Both the position numbers and the translations under genes were made by a program. A stretch of DNA of 64,000 nt, from assembly GCA_964385635.1 (NCBI GenBank), contig CAYLPU010000014.1, positions 1 through 64,000 of the forward strand, given 5' to 3'. Below, one piece after another: positions 8,863 through 17,850 of the stretch (the first letter of the stretch is position 1; every line of letters begins with the position of its first letter). The notes under the pieces are model-generated. The model was given only the letters and a program-made list of their open reading frames with translations, did no database searches and was not told the origin of the DNA. This stretch comes from CAYLPU01 sp964385635. GTDB taxonomy: Bacteria; Chloroflexota; Anaerolineae; B4-G1.

Positions 8863-9171
8863 ATGGCCAAGCAGAGGATACGTATCCGGTTGAAGGCCTA
8901 TGATCATCGCGTGCTCGATGAATCGGCCAAGCGCATCGTGGAGACGGCAGAGCGTACGGGCGCTACGGTGGTGGGGCCTGTGCCTCTGCCAACCAGGATT
9001 GAGCGTTTTACTGTTCGTCGCTCGACCTTCATTGACAAGGACTCGCACGAGCATTTCGAGATCCGCACTCACAAACGGCTGATTGACATCATTGAGCCGG
9101 ATAACAAGACTATTGATTCTCTGATGCGATTGAATCTGCCGGCTGGTGTAGATATAGAAATCAAGCTATAA
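8863..9171 (+). CDS. rpsJ: 30S ribosomal protein S10
   Basis: This 102-aa protein matches S10 throughout (RIRLKAYDHRVLDESAKRIVETAERTGA and the THKRLIDI segment). It is a head protein of the 30S subunit and, with NusB, a transcription antitermination factor. The gene begins 10 nt after tuf, so the str and S10 blocks are contiguous. Confidence 0.98.
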   Translation: MAKQRIRIRLKAYDHRVLDESAKRIVETAERTGATVVGPVPLPTRIERFTVRRSTFIDKDSHEHFEIRTHKRLIDIIEPDNKTIDSLMRLNLPAGVDIEIKL

Positions 9172-9306
9172 GCAAGTTACAAGTAGGCTGCGGAGGCGGT
9201 TGAGGAAGAGGGAGAGGGTGACCGCTCTCTCCTCCAAAGTTATGGTTTCCGTGGTGGGGATGATGCGGCTTGGCCCAAGGCAGCAGTCCTCTGGGGAGGT
9301 GTAGGT

Positions 9307-9963
9307 GTGAAGGCACTCTTGGGCAGAAAAGTTGGGATGACACAGATATTTAACGAGCGCGGCGAGGCTGTCTCTGTGACGGTTATTGAGGCCGGTCCCT
9401 GTTACGTGGTTCAGGTCAAGACGCCTGATCGGGATGGGTATAGTGCTGTGCAGGTGGGCTTTGAGGAAGTGAAACCGCAGCGGTTGAGTGGCGGTGAGAA
9501 GGGACATCTGGCGCGCAGTGACTTGCCCGCGTTGCGTCACCTGCGAGAGTTCCGTCTGCGAAAGAGCGAGGAGATCGAGGATGGGCAGCGTATCCTGGTG
9601 GATGTCTTTGAGGTAGGTGACCAGGTGGATGTAGTCGGTACTTCGAAAGGGCGTGGCTTTGCTGGCGTGGTCAAGCGGTACGGATTTAGGGGTGGCCCAA
9701 AGACGCATGGGCAGTCGGATCGGCAACGCGCGCCCGGTTCCATCGGTGCCAGCGCCAATCCCGGTCGGGTGTGGAAAGGGCAGCGGATGCCAGGTCGTAT
9801 GGGAGGCGTCCGGGTGACGTCGCAGAATCTGCGAGTGGAATTGGTGGACGCGGAGCGGAACCTGCTGGCGGTGCGTGGCAGCGTGCCTGGTGCCAGAGGG
9901 GGGCTGGTGATCATCAACCTGGCTCGTAAGTCGAGAGAGTTGGCCAGGCGACGGGGCGAGTAG
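9307..9963 (+). CDS. rplC: 50S ribosomal protein L3
   Basis: L3 (218 aa) organises the 3' domain of 23S rRNA near the peptidyl-transferase centre. It opens with KALLGRKVGMTQIF and has the central loop RGGPKTHGQSDRQRAPGSIG, including the glutamine that is methylated in other bacteria. The start is GTG behind GGGGAGGTG. The 135-nt gap before it has a short GGAGAG/CTCTCC stem but no recognised leader. Confidence 0.98.
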   Translation: MKALLGRKVGMTQIFNERGEAVSVTVIEAGPCYVVQVKTPDRDGYSAVQVGFEEVKPQRLSGGEKGHLARSDLPALRHLREFRLRKSEEIEDGQRILVDVFEVGDQVDVVGTSKGRGFAGVVKRYGFRGGPKTHGQSDRQRAPGSIGASANPGRVWKGQRMPGRMGGVRVTSQNLRVELVDAERNLLAVRGSVPGARGGLVIINLARKSRELARRRGE

Positions 9964-9978
9964 TCTGTGGGGAGAGCG

Positions 9979-10599
9979 ATGGTTATTCCGATGTACAACA
10001 CCAGAGGGGAACAGGTCGGCGAGGTCGAACTACGTTTCGACATCTTCGAGGCCCCCATCAACGTGCCACTGATGCATCAAGCGTTGGTGCGCCAATTGGC
10101 GAATGCTCGTCTGGGAACGCACAAGACGAAGTCGCGCGGCGAGGTGAATCGCACCAAGGCCAAGTGGTATCGGCAGAAGGGCACTGGGCGGGCACGCCAT
10201 GGCAGCCGTAACGCCAACCTGTTTGTCGGCGGTGGGGTGGCTCACGGGCCGAAGCCACGCAAGTATACCAAGAAGATGCCGCGTAAGATGAGGCGCGCTG
10301 CGCTGCGCTCGGCGCTGTCGGTCAAGGCGACAGAGGGTCAAATCGTCGTGCTGGACGCGCTGGCGATGGAGCTGCCCAAGACGAAGGAGATGCTCGCGGT
10401 GTTGAGCAACCTCGGGCTGGGCCAACGTGTGCTGATCCTGCTACCTGAACGGAACGAATCGGTGGAGAAGTCGGCGCGTAACCTACCGCAGGTGAAGACG
10501 TTGCGAGCCAGTTACCTCAACGTCCGTGATCTGCTGGCGTGTGACCACGTGCTGATGCCGGTGGGTGCGCTGCAGATGATCGAGAGTATTCTGGGATAG
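9979..10599 (+). CDS. rplD: 50S ribosomal protein L4
   Basis: L4 (206 aa from ATG 9979, preceded by GGGGAGAG) binds 23S rRNA domain I and lines the exit tunnel. The tunnel-loop motif KGTGRARHGSRNANLFVGGG is present. The frame also opens at GTG 9967, but the ATG has the better-placed ribosome site. Confidence 0.97.
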   Translation: MVIPMYNTRGEQVGEVELRFDIFEAPINVPLMHQALVRQLANARLGTHKTKSRGEVNRTKAKWYRQKGTGRARHGSRNANLFVGGGVAHGPKPRKYTKKMPRKMRRAALRSALSVKATEGQIVVLDALAMELPKTKEMLAVLSNLGLGQRVLILLPERNESVEKSARNLPQVKTLRASYLNVRDLLACDHVLMPVGALQMIESILG

Positions 10600-10606
10600 G
10601 TGAACG

Positions 10607-10900
10607 ATGGATCCCTACAAGGTAATCATCCGTCCGGTTGACACTGAGAAGACGCGTTATCAGGCCTCGGAGTTGGGGCAATACACGTTCGAGGTGGCCC
10701 GGCGCGCGAATAAAATCGAGGTGAAGCGAGCGATTGAGGCTATCTTTGAGGTAAGTGTCGTGGCGGTCAATGTGATGAACATGCCGGCCAAGGCGACCAG
10801 TCGGCGCGGACGCCGTCGGATGGTGCGCCGTTCGCCGTGGAAAAAGGCGGTGGTCACTTTGGCGGAGAACCAGCGGCTGGATGTGTTTGAGGGAGTGTAG
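10607..10900 (+). CDS. rplW: 50S ribosomal protein L23
   Basis: L23 (97 aa) sits at the polypeptide exit and docks trigger factor and SRP. The family hallmarks VIIRPVDTEKTRYQ and NKIEVKRAIEAIFEVSVVAVN are visible. It lies 7 nt after rplD and 2 nt before rplB. Confidence 0.97.
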   Translation: MDPYKVIIRPVDTEKTRYQASELGQYTFEVARRANKIEVKRAIEAIFEVSVVAVNVMNMPAKATSRRGRRRMVRRSPWKKAVVTLAENQRLDVFEGV

Positions 10901-10902
10901 AT

Positions 10903-11739
10903 ATGGCGATAAAGACGTATAAACCAACCTCACCCGGCCGGCGGGGAATGACTGGTTCAACTTTTGAAGAGATCACACGCACTGAACCAGAGCGTAGCCT
11001 GTTGCGCCCGTTGCGCAAGCGCTCCGGTCGTAATGTGCATGGGCGCATCACGGTGCGACATCGGGGTGGTGGGCATAAGCGGCTCTATCGGCTGATTGAT
11101 TTCAAGCGTGATAAGGTGGGCATTCCGGCGCGGGTGGGGAGCATTGAGTACGATCCCAACCGCTCGGCCCGCATTGCATTGCTGGTCTACGCTGATGGTG
11201 AGAAGCGGTATATCATCGCGCCGCTGGGGTTGCAGGTGGGTGACATGGTTATGGGCGGTGAGGAGGCGGAGATCCGTGTGGGGAACGCGCTCCCGCTGAC
11301 ACGTATTCCGCCTGGTACGATGGTGCACAACGTCGAGTTGTACCCGGGACGAGGGGGACAGATGGTGCGCTCGGCGGGCACTTCGGCACAGGTGCTTGCC
11401 GAAGAGGGGGACTATGTGACGTTACGTCTCCCAAGTGGCGAGATACGATTGGTGCGCAAGGAGTGCATGGCTACCATCGGCCAGGTGGGCAACGTGGATC
11501 ATGGCAACATCAAGTTGGGCAAGGCTGGCCGGAAGCGCTGGCTGGGGTGGCGTCCGGCGGTGCGTGGTTCAGCCATGTCGCCTCGTGATCATCCTCACGG
11601 CGGCGGTGAGGGCCGGTCGCCGATCGGCATGCCGAGCCCCAAGTCACCCTGGGGGAAGAAAACGCTGGGTAAGAAGACGCGGCGCAACAAAGCCACCGAT
11701 CAGTACATCGTGCGCCGACGTGGCAAGCGGCGCCGGTAG
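10903..11739 (+). CDS. rplB: 50S ribosomal protein L2
   Basis: L2 (278 aa) is needed for subunit association and peptidyl transfer. The N-terminal YKPTSPGRRGMT block and the C-terminal VRGSAMSPRDHPHGGGEGR motif, which holds the conserved histidine, are both intact. It has the usual length and position between rplW and rpsS. Confidence 0.99.
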   Translation: MAIKTYKPTSPGRRGMTGSTFEEITRTEPERSLLRPLRKRSGRNVHGRITVRHRGGGHKRLYRLIDFKRDKVGIPARVGSIEYDPNRSARIALLVYADGEKRYIIAPLGLQVGDMVMGGEEAEIRVGNALPLTRIPPGTMVHNVELYPGRGGQMVRSAGTSAQVLAEEGDYVTLRLPSGEIRLVRKECMATIGQVGNVDHGNIKLGKAGRKRWLGWRPAVRGSAMSPRDHPHGGGEGRSPIGMPSPKSPWGKKTLGKKTRRNKATDQYIVRRRGKRRR

Positions 11740-11786
11740 TACGGTCGCGGTTGCCGTGCCCGTACACAGGAGCGAGGAGACGGATT

Positions 11787-12080
11787 ATGTCACGATCGCC
11801 ATTGAAGAGACCTATACCGTATGTGGACCCAAAGTTGCTGCGAAAGATCGAGCAATTGAATCAGATAGGAGAGAAGCGATTGCTCCGCACTTGGTCCCGG
11901 TCTTCAACGATCTTCCCGCACATGATTGGGCATACCATCGCCGTTCACGATGGCCGAAGGCATGTACCTATCTACATAACGGAGGACATGGTAGGACACA
12001 AATTGGGTGAGTTTGCCCCCACTCGCACTTTTCGCGGTCACATTGTAGCAGAGAGGAGAGGCCGGGTGAGGAGGGAATAA
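11787..12080 (+). CDS. rpsS: 30S ribosomal protein S19
   Basis: S19 (97 aa) contacts 16S rRNA in the head. The start is ATG 11787 behind an AGGAGCGAGGAG stretch; an upstream GTG in frame adds unconserved residues. The signature RTWSRSSTIFPHMIGHTIAVH and the GHKLGEFAPTRTFRGH block are complete. Confidence 0.98.
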   Translation: MSRSPLKRPIPYVDPKLLRKIEQLNQIGEKRLLRTWSRSSTIFPHMIGHTIAVHDGRRHVPIYITEDMVGHKLGEFAPTRTFRGHIVAERRGRVRRE

Positions 12081-12083
12081 GGT

Positions 12084-12446
12084 ATGGACGCGGAGGTAGT
12101 GGCCCGGGCGAGGCATGTGCCGATACCAGCACGCAAGGTTCGGCGAGTGATTAATCAGGTGCGTGGTTTGGACACCGATGAGGCTTTGGATCTGTTACAT
12201 TTCTTGCCCCACGCAGCGGCGCATCCGGTTGCTAAACTGATCCGCTCGGCCATCGCGAACGCCGAGGAGAATTTGGGGCTGCCGCGTGATGATCTGTACG
12301 TGGCCCATATTGTGGCCGATGAGGGGCCAGGCGTGATGCCTGGAAAAGGCTGGCGACGACGCTTCGGCGCACGCGGCCGCCAGCGGCCGATCCGTAAACG
12401 TTCCTCGCACATCACGGTGGTGCTGGAGGAAAGAACAGCAAATTAG
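12084..12446 (+). CDS. rplV: 50S ribosomal protein L22
   Basis: L22 (120 aa) reaches into the exit tunnel with a beta-hairpin, here around RRFGARGRQRPIRKRSSH near the C-terminus. The N-terminal segment (ARHVPIPARKVRRVINQVRG) is typical. It follows rpsS after 3 nt. Confidence 0.97.
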   Translation: MDAEVVARARHVPIPARKVRRVINQVRGLDTDEALDLLHFLPHAAAHPVAKLIRSAIANAEENLGLPRDDLYVAHIVADEGPGVMPGKGWRRRFGARGRQRPIRKRSSHITVVLEERTAN

Positions 12447-12496
12447 GCACAGGAACCGTTGGCGAATGGCCATTGGTTGAGCAGAGGAGGCATGGC

Positions 12497-13159
12497 TTGG
12501 GACGCAAGGTTCATCCCTACGGCTTCAGGCTCGGAGTGATCCGGGATTGGAAGGCACGCTGGTACGCGGAGGGCGATGACTACGCCAACTTGCTGCACGA
12601 GGACCTGAGAATCCGGCAGTTCGTTGAGAGTAACTTGCGACGTGCAGGTATCTCTCGCGTTGAGATTGAGCGCTTTCCGAATCAGGTTGCAGTAACTATC
12701 TGGACAGCAAGGCCCGGCATTGTCATCGGGCGCAAAGGGGCCTCGGTCAAGATGCTGCGCAGGGAATTGGAGGAGATGACCGCCAAGCGGGTCTCTGTAG
12801 ATGTGCAGGAAGTGCAGCAGCCTGAACTCGATGCCAAGTTGGTGGCGGAGAATGTCATAGCCCAGTTGGAACGGCGCATTTCCTACGGCCGGGCGATGAA
12901 ACGGTCGGTGCAGGCAGCGATGCGCGCTGGTGCGCAGGGGATTAAGGTTATGTGCAAGGGGCGCTTGGCCGGGTCCGAGATGGCGCGTCGGGTGTGGCAG
13001 CGCGAGGGGCGAGTGCCATTGCAGACTTTGCGTGCCGATATTGACTATGCTCAAGAAGAGGCGCGCACAACCTATGGTCGCATTGGGGTGAAGGTATGGA
13101 TCTACAAGGGCGAGGTGTTGCCTGAGGCCAAGGCGCAGGAGGAACCCTTCATCGTCTAG
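12497..13159 (+). CDS. rpsC: 30S ribosomal protein S3
   Basis: S3 (220 aa from TTG 12497) shapes the mRNA entry tunnel. The protein begins GRKVHPYGFRLGVIRDW as in its family, and GAGGAGG lies 7 nt before the TTG. An in-frame start at 12473 would add eight unconserved residues. The KH motif PGIVIGRKGASV (about 75-90) is intact. Confidence 0.97.
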   Translation: MGRKVHPYGFRLGVIRDWKARWYAEGDDYANLLHEDLRIRQFVESNLRRAGISRVEIERFPNQVAVTIWTARPGIVIGRKGASVKMLRRELEEMTAKRVSVDVQEVQQPELDAKLVAENVIAQLERRISYGRAMKRSVQAAMRAGAQGIKVMCKGRLAGSEMARRVWQREGRVPLQTLRADIDYAQEEARTTYGRIGVKVWIYKGEVLPEAKAQEEPFIV

Positions 13160-13200
13160 GCCGCGAGAGCCTGGACTCGTTGAAGAGGAGGCGAGACGCG

Positions 13201-13605
13201 ATGTTGATGCCGAAGCGAGTGAAATATCGCAAGCAGATGCGCGGTCGTATGAAGGGCAGGGCAACGCGTGGCACCCAGATCGTGTTCGGGGAGTATGGTT
13301 TGCAAGCCTTGGAGCCAGCCTGGATCACGGCGCGGCAAATCGAGGCAGCGCGGCGAGCAATCGTGCGCCACGTGCGACGGCGCGGGAAGTATTGGATTCG
13401 TGTTTTCCCTGACAAGCCGGTTACTGCTAAGCCAGCCGAGACACGTATGGGCAAGGGGAAAGGGTCGGTGGATCACTGGGTGGCCGTGGTCAAGCCGGGC
13501 CGGATTATGTTCGAACTTAGTGGTGTGTCTGAAGAGATGGCACGCGAGGCGATGCGTCTGGCGTCCCATAAGCTACCTATCAAGTGCCAGTTCGTAAAGC
13601 GCTAA
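13201..13605 (+). CDS. rplP: 50S ribosomal protein L16
   Basis: L16 (134 aa from ATG 13201, GAGGAGG upstream) helps place the acceptor arm of A-site tRNA. The hallmarks PKRVKYRKQMRGRMKG and MGKGKGSVDHWVAVVKPG are present. A frame extension to 13180 is not needed. Confidence 0.97.
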   Translation: MLMPKRVKYRKQMRGRMKGRATRGTQIVFGEYGLQALEPAWITARQIEAARRAIVRHVRRRGKYWIRVFPDKPVTAKPAETRMGKGKGSVDHWVAVVKPGRIMFELSGVSEEMAREAMRLASHKLPIKCQFVKR

Positions 13606-13633
13606 GGAATCTCTGTTGGGGAGTAGGAGTGAA

Positions 13634-13855
13634 ATGCAGGTACGTGAGATTCGGACCTGGGATGCGGAAGAGATACAGGGGCGGCTGGAGGAGGCGTATC
13701 GAGAACTCTTCACCCTGCGCCGCGAATACAGTCTGGGGCGTCTGGAAGACTACAACCGGCCAAAGGCTGTGAAGCGCGACGTTGCTCGGATGAAGACGAT
13801 CCTTCGTGAGCGCGAGTTGAGCGCTGAGTTGATTGGGGAGGGCGAATCACAGTGA
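13634..13855 (+). CDS. rpmC: 50S ribosomal protein L29
   Basis: L29 (73 aa) is a helical exit-site protein. It begins MQVREIRTWDAEE, and the helical hairpin REYSLGRLEDYNRPKAVKRD is typical. The stop codon overlaps the GTG start of rpsQ by 4 nt (GTGA), which suggests translational coupling. Confidence 0.95.
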   Translation: MQVREIRTWDAEEIQGRLEEAYRELFTLRREYSLGRLEDYNRPKAVKRDVARMKTILRERELSAELIGEGESQ

Positions 13856-14106
13856 AGGAACGACGCGTTTCTGCGGGGAAGCGGCTGGTTGGTCATGTAG
13901 TGAGCGGCAAGATGGACAAGACCGTGGTGGTGCGAGTTGAGCGTCGAGTACGCCACCCGCTATACGGCAAGGTGTTGCGCTTGGGAAAGAAGTACAAGGC
14001 CCACGATGAGGAGAACATCTGCCGGGTTGGCGACGTGGTGCGCATTGCCGAATGTCGCCCGCTGAGTCGTGAGAAGCGGTGGGTCGTAGAAGAGATATTG
14101 GAGTGA
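13852..14106 (+). CDS. rpsQ: 30S ribosomal protein S17
   Basis: S17 (84 aa) is a primary 16S binder with an OB fold. GHVVSGKMDKTVVVRVERRVRHPLYGK is the family core and the GDVVRIAECRPLSREKRW block closes it. The GTG start overlaps the rpmC stop. Confidence 0.97.
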   Translation: MKERRVSAGKRLVGHVVSGKMDKTVVVRVERRVRHPLYGKVLRLGKKYKAHDEENICRVGDVVRIAECRPLSREKRWVVEEILE

Positions 14107-14138
14107 GCCGGGGCTGGAGTGGTGACGGAGGTTAGGTG

Positions 14139-14510
14139 ATGATCCAGCAGGAGAGCCGTCTGCGGGTGGCCGACAACACCGGGGCACGGGAGATTCTCGT
14201 CATCCGAGTGCTGGGTGGTTCCAAGCGACGGTATGGTGGAGTAGGCGATATTATCGTGGCGACTGTGAAACAGGCCATCCCAACAGCGCAAGTGAAGAAG
14301 GGAGAGATCGTGCGGGCTGTGATTGTACGCACGGCGAAGGAGTACCGCCGTATTGATGGCTCTACCATTCGCTTCGACGACAATGCGGTGGTGATCCTGG
14401 ATGGGGAGAGCCGGAGCCCGAAGGGCTCGCGCATCTTCGGGCCGGTGGCTCGCGAGTTGAGGGGCAAGGGTTTTATGAAGATCGTCTCGCTGGCTCCTGA
14501 GGTGTTGTAG
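14139..14510 (+). CDS. rplN: 50S ribosomal protein L14
   Basis: L14 (123 aa) forms an inter-subunit bridge. The protein starts MIQQESRLRVADNTGAREI as in nearly all bacteria, so ATG 14139 is chosen over the overlapping GTG 14136. Length is exactly usual. Confidence 0.98.
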   Translation: MIQQESRLRVADNTGAREILVIRVLGGSKRRYGGVGDIIVATVKQAIPTAQVKKGEIVRAVIVRTAKEYRRIDGSTIRFDDNAVVILDGESRSPKGSRIFGPVARELRGKGFMKIVSLAPEVL

Positions 14511-14532
14511 AGGCGGCGGTTGATAGGAGAGT

Positions 14533-14871
14533 GTGCACGTGGGCAACCGAATCAGATGTGGTGATACAGTAGAAGTGATCTCTGGCGATGACCGGGGAAT
14601 GCGGGTGCGGGGTGTGGTACAGCGGTTTGTGCTAAAGAAGAATCGGGTCGTTGTCTCCGAGGTCAATATTGTCAGGAAGCACCAACGTCCCATCCGTGCT
14701 GGACGCCGTGATGTTCAGGCTGGTATCATTGAGTTTGAGGCCCCGATCCATGTCTCCAACGTTATGTTAGTGTGCCCGCGGTGCAATCAATGCACCCGCG
14801 TGGGGTTTGCCTGGCAGGAGGATGGACAAAAGGTGCGCGTGTGCCAGAAATGCGGTGAGGCGATTGGCTAG
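14533..14871 (+). CDS. rplX: 50S ribosomal protein L24 with zinc ribbon
   Basis: L24 (112 aa) is an assembly initiator with a KOW motif (VISGDDRGMRVRGVVQRF). The C-terminal part carries CPRC and CQKC pairs about 25 residues apart, consistent with a bound zinc. The start is GTG. Confidence 0.95.
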   Translation: MHVGNRIRCGDTVEVISGDDRGMRVRGVVQRFVLKKNRVVVSEVNIVRKHQRPIRAGRRDVQAGIIEFEAPIHVSNVMLVCPRCNQCTRVGFAWQEDGQKVRVCQKCGEAIG

Positions 14872-14895
14872 GTTGGGGAGCAGGAAGGCGAACTG

Positions 14896-15441
14896 ATGCA
14901 GCGTTTACAGAACCTTTATCGGGAGAATGTCCGGTCCACGCTGATGGAGGCATTCGGATACCGGAACGTTATGGAGGTGCCGTGCCTGCGGAAGATCGTG
15001 GTTAACGTGGGTGTGGGCGAGGCACTGGAGAACGCCAAGGCGCTGGATCACGCGGTGCAGGATATCTCGACGATCACTGGACAGCGGCCTGTGATCACCC
15101 GCGCGCGTAAGTCCATCGCGAGTTTCAAACTGCGAGAAGGCCGTGCCATCGGCGTCAAGGTGACGCTACGGGGAGAACGCATGTGGGCGTTCTTCGACCG
15201 TTTGTGTAACGTGGCGTTGGCCCGCCAGCGTGACTTTCGTGGTGTCCCCGATACTCTCGATGGGCATGGAAATTTCACGCTGGGGTTGCGCGAGCAATTG
15301 ATGTTCCCTGAGGTGGATTACGACTCGATTGACAAGATACGTGGCATGGAGATCAGTATCGTTACCACGGCCCGCACAGACGAAGAGGGACGGCTACTGC
15401 TAGAGTCGTTGGGGATGCCGTTCCGTCGCCGGGGCCGATGA
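14896..15441 (+). CDS. rplE: 50S ribosomal protein L5
   Basis: L5 (181 aa) carries 5S rRNA and contacts P-site tRNA. The blocks MEVPCLRKIVVNVGVGEA, TGQRPVITRARKSIASFKLREG and the RGMEISIVTTARTDEEGR end are typical. Its stop overlaps an ATG that is in frame with rpsN. Confidence 0.98.
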   Translation: MQRLQNLYRENVRSTLMEAFGYRNVMEVPCLRKIVVNVGVGEALENAKALDHAVQDISTITGQRPVITRARKSIASFKLREGRAIGVKVTLRGERMWAFFDRLCNVALARQRDFRGVPDTLDGHGNFTLGLREQLMFPEVDYDSIDKIRGMEISIVTTARTDEEGRLLLESLGMPFRRRGR

Positions 15442-15461
15442 TCCGGGGTGGAGAAGTAAAT

Positions 15462-15644
15462 ATGGCGAGAAAATGTCTACCGATTCGAGAGGAGCGGCGC
15501 AAGTATAAGGTGCAGGTGCGGAACCGCTGTAGGCTATGTGGACGACCACGAGGCTATATCCGGCGCTTCCAGTTGTGCCGCATCTGTTTCCGGGAACTGG
15601 CTCTGAAGGGAGAAATTCCCGGTGTGGTAAAGTCGAGTTGGTGA
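15462..15644 (+). CDS. rpsN: 30S ribosomal protein S14, zinc-binding type
   Basis: S14 (60 aa) is the short C+ form with two Cys pairs (CRLC and CRIC) that bind zinc. The start MARKCLPIREERRKYK at 15462 is preceded by GGAGAAG; an upstream in-frame ATG at 15438 overlaps the rplE stop but adds unconserved residues. Confidence 0.96.
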   Translation: MARKCLPIREERRKYKVQVRNRCRLCGRPRGYIRRFQLCRICFRELALKGEIPGVVKSSW

Positions 15645-15669
15645 ACAAACGGGAGCGAGGTCTCATCTG

Positions 15670-16077
15670 ATGACGACATCCGATCCAATAGCCGACATGT
15701 TGACGCGCATTCGCAACGCTCTGGCGGTGGGACAGCCAGGCGTGCGCGTGCCTTTGTCGAAGATCAAGGTGGCGATTGCCAAGATGTTGAAAGGCGAGGG
15801 GTTCATTGAGGATTATTACGTGACGAGTGAGCGCCCGCAGCCACAACTGGTTATCAGGCTTAAGTACGTGGGTGAGAGGAAGGAGTGCCACCCTGTGATC
15901 ACGGGGCTGAAGCGCGTTAGCAAGCCGGGATGCCGGGTTTACACGCGTGCGTTGGAGATACCGTGGGTATGGAGCGGCATGGGAATCGCTATTCTCTCAA
16001 CGCCCAAAGGGGTGTTGACGGGACAGCAGGCCCGCCGCCTGGGTGTGGGCGGCGAAGTGCTATGCTACGTGTGGTAG
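15670..16077 (+). CDS. rpsH: 30S ribosomal protein S8
   Basis: S8 (135 aa) binds the central domain of 16S rRNA and often autoregulates its operon. DPIADMLTRIRNALAVG at the N-terminus and MGIAILSTPKGVLTGQQAR at the C-terminus are diagnostic. Confidence 0.98.
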   Translation: MTTSDPIADMLTRIRNALAVGQPGVRVPLSKIKVAIAKMLKGEGFIEDYYVTSERPQPQLVIRLKYVGERKECHPVITGLKRVSKPGCRVYTRALEIPWVWSGMGIAILSTPKGVLTGQQARRLGVGGEVLCYVW

Positions 16078-16096
16078 GTATTGAGGGAGGTAGGTA

Positions 16097-16645
16097 GTGT
16101 CACGGGTTGGTCGTATGCCCATCCCTCTGCCCGATGGGGTGAGGGTGGATATTCAGGATAGCCGGGTGACGGTGACCGGGTCCAAAGGTCGCCTTTCCCG
16201 CGAGTTCCATCTGGACATGGAGATTGCACTGGAAGGTAACCAATTGAGGGTGCGTCGTCCGACCGATCAGCGGCACCATCGCGCGCTGCATGGCCTGACC
16301 AGGGCACTGCTGAATAACATGGTGGTCGGCGTGACGCAGGGCTTTCAGAAGCAGTTGGAGGTCCACGGCGTGGGGTATCGGGTGGATTTGCAGGGAGATG
16401 GTAGTCTGATGCTACAGTTGGGTTTCTCTCATCCGGTGCACATCGTCCCGCTAGAAGGAATTCAGTTCGAGGTTGAGCCCCGTTCAAAGACCATCACGGT
16501 GAGTGGAATTGACAGGGAACTGGTCGGGCGAGTGGCAGCGGAGATTCGCGATTGGCGGCCGCCGGAACCCTACAAGGGCAAGGGTATCCGTTATGTCGGT
16601 GAGTACGTTCGCCGCAAGGCCGGCAAGGCCGGCAAGGTTATCTAG
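16097..16645 (+). CDS. rplF: 50S ribosomal protein L6
   Basis: L6 (182 aa) lies near the factor-binding site. The C-terminal signature EPYKGKGIRYVGEYVRRKAGK is present. GTG start behind GGGAGGTAGG. Confidence 0.98.
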   Translation: MSRVGRMPIPLPDGVRVDIQDSRVTVTGSKGRLSREFHLDMEIALEGNQLRVRRPTDQRHHRALHGLTRALLNNMVVGVTQGFQKQLEVHGVGYRVDLQGDGSLMLQLGFSHPVHIVPLEGIQFEVEPRSKTITVSGIDRELVGRVAAEIRDWRPPEPYKGKGIRYVGEYVRRKAGKAGKVI

Positions 16646-16666
16646 TTGGTGAGCTGAGGTCGAGAT

Positions 16667-17032
16667 ATGCCAGAGATTGATCGTAGAATGGCTCGTCTGC
16701 GACGACATAGACGTGTGCGGAAGCACATGTTTGGGACGCCGGAACGACCAAGACTGAACGTTTTTCGTAGCCTGCATCACATTTATGCTCAGGTGATTGA
16801 CGATAGCCAGGGGCACACGTTGGTCTCCGCTTCGACCATTGACCCAGAAGTGGACGCGCAACTCCGGGGCCTGACGAAGGTTGAGCAGGCGCGTGTGGTG
16901 GGCGAGGTGTTGGCGGAGCGTGCATTGGGCCGAGGCATCAAGAAGGTAGTCTTCGACCGTGGTGGGTATAAGTATCATGGCCGGGTGAAGGCCCTGGCGG
17001 ACGCAGCCCGTAAGGGCGGGCTTGAGTTTTAG
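16667..17032 (+). CDS. rplR: 50S ribosomal protein L18
   Basis: L18 (121 aa) binds 5S rRNA. RPRLNVFRSLHHIYAQVIDD and the VFDRGGYKYHGRVKALADAARKGGLEF ending are the family pattern, with no unusual insertion. Confidence 0.97.
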   Translation: MPEIDRRMARLRRHRRVRKHMFGTPERPRLNVFRSLHHIYAQVIDDSQGHTLVSASTIDPEVDAQLRGLTKVEQARVVGEVLAERALGRGIKKVVFDRGGYKYHGRVKALADAARKGGLEF

Positions 17033-17050
17033 AGGCGCAACGGAGGCAGA

Positions 17051-17590
17051 ATGGCCAGAGGGGGCTTACGGAATCGCGGGGGCTTCGAAGAGCGAGAGGA
17101 ACTGGACGAGCGCGTAGTGGACATCACGAGAGTCGCGAAAGTCGTCAAGGGTGGCCGTCGCTTTGGTTTCCGCGTGGTGGCGGTGGTGGGTGACAATCGC
17201 GGGCAGGTCGGCATGGGGGTCGGCAAAGCGCGTGGTGTGCCTGATGCGATCCGTAAGGCGATGGAACGGGCGCGGCGCGATATACGACCCGTGGCATTGA
17301 TGCAGACCACTATTCCACACGAGGTGATCGGCCGATGCAGCGGTGCGAAGGTGCTGCTCAAGCCAGCCACACCGGGAACGGGTGTGATCGCTGGCGGTGG
17401 TGTGCGGGCTATATTGGAGGCTGCCGGTGTGCGTGATGTACTGACCAAGTCGCTGGGTAGTTCCAACGTGCTCAATGTAGTGCGGGCGACGATGGATGGC
17501 TTGATGCAACTACGTCGCGTGGAGGATGTGGCCCGCGAGCGCGGTGTGCCTGAAGTCAAGGTGATGCCGTTCTGGAGGCGGGGGCGATGA
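17051..17590 (+). CDS. rpsE: 30S ribosomal protein S5
   Basis: S5 (179 aa) affects decoding accuracy and helps form the mRNA entry. The N-terminal dsRNA-binding-like domain (RVVAVVGDNRGQVGMGVGKA) and the GVIAGGGVRAILEAAGV block are intact. Its stop overlaps the rpmD start (ATGA). Confidence 0.98.
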   Translation: MARGGLRNRGGFEEREELDERVVDITRVAKVVKGGRRFGFRVVAVVGDNRGQVGMGVGKARGVPDAIRKAMERARRDIRPVALMQTTIPHEVIGRCSGAKVLLKPATPGTGVIAGGGVRAILEAAGVRDVLTKSLGSSNVLNVVRATMDGLMQLRRVEDVARERGVPEVKVMPFWRRGR

Positions 17591-17820
17591 GCGCTGCACG
17601 GAAGGAGACTAAGGGCCGCCAGCGGAAGAAAGAGGGGCTCTTGCGCATTACGTTGACCAAGAGCTCGATCGGGTATTCGTATCGGCAGAAGCGGACGGTG
17701 CGCGCGTTGGGTCTGCGGCGGATGCATCAGACGGTGGAGCAGAAGGATACGCCTGCCATCCGGGGGATGATCGCCAAGGTGAGACACCTGGTGATGGTGA
17801 CGGAAGTAAGTAGAGAGTAG
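17587..17820 (+). CDS. rpmD: 50S ribosomal protein L30
   Basis: L30 (77 aa) has the core LRITLTKSSIGYSYRQKRTVRALGL. It is longer than the usual 60 residues because of a basic N-terminal extension of about 16 residues (KETKGRQRKKEG). ATG overlaps the rpsE stop, implying coupling. Confidence 0.94.
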   Translation: MSAARKETKGRQRKKEGLLRITLTKSSIGYSYRQKRTVRALGLRRMHQTVEQKDTPAIRGMIAKVRHLVMVTEVSRE

Positions 17821-17850
17821 TGGGGAGTGGGCCAGGGTGGAGGATAAGGA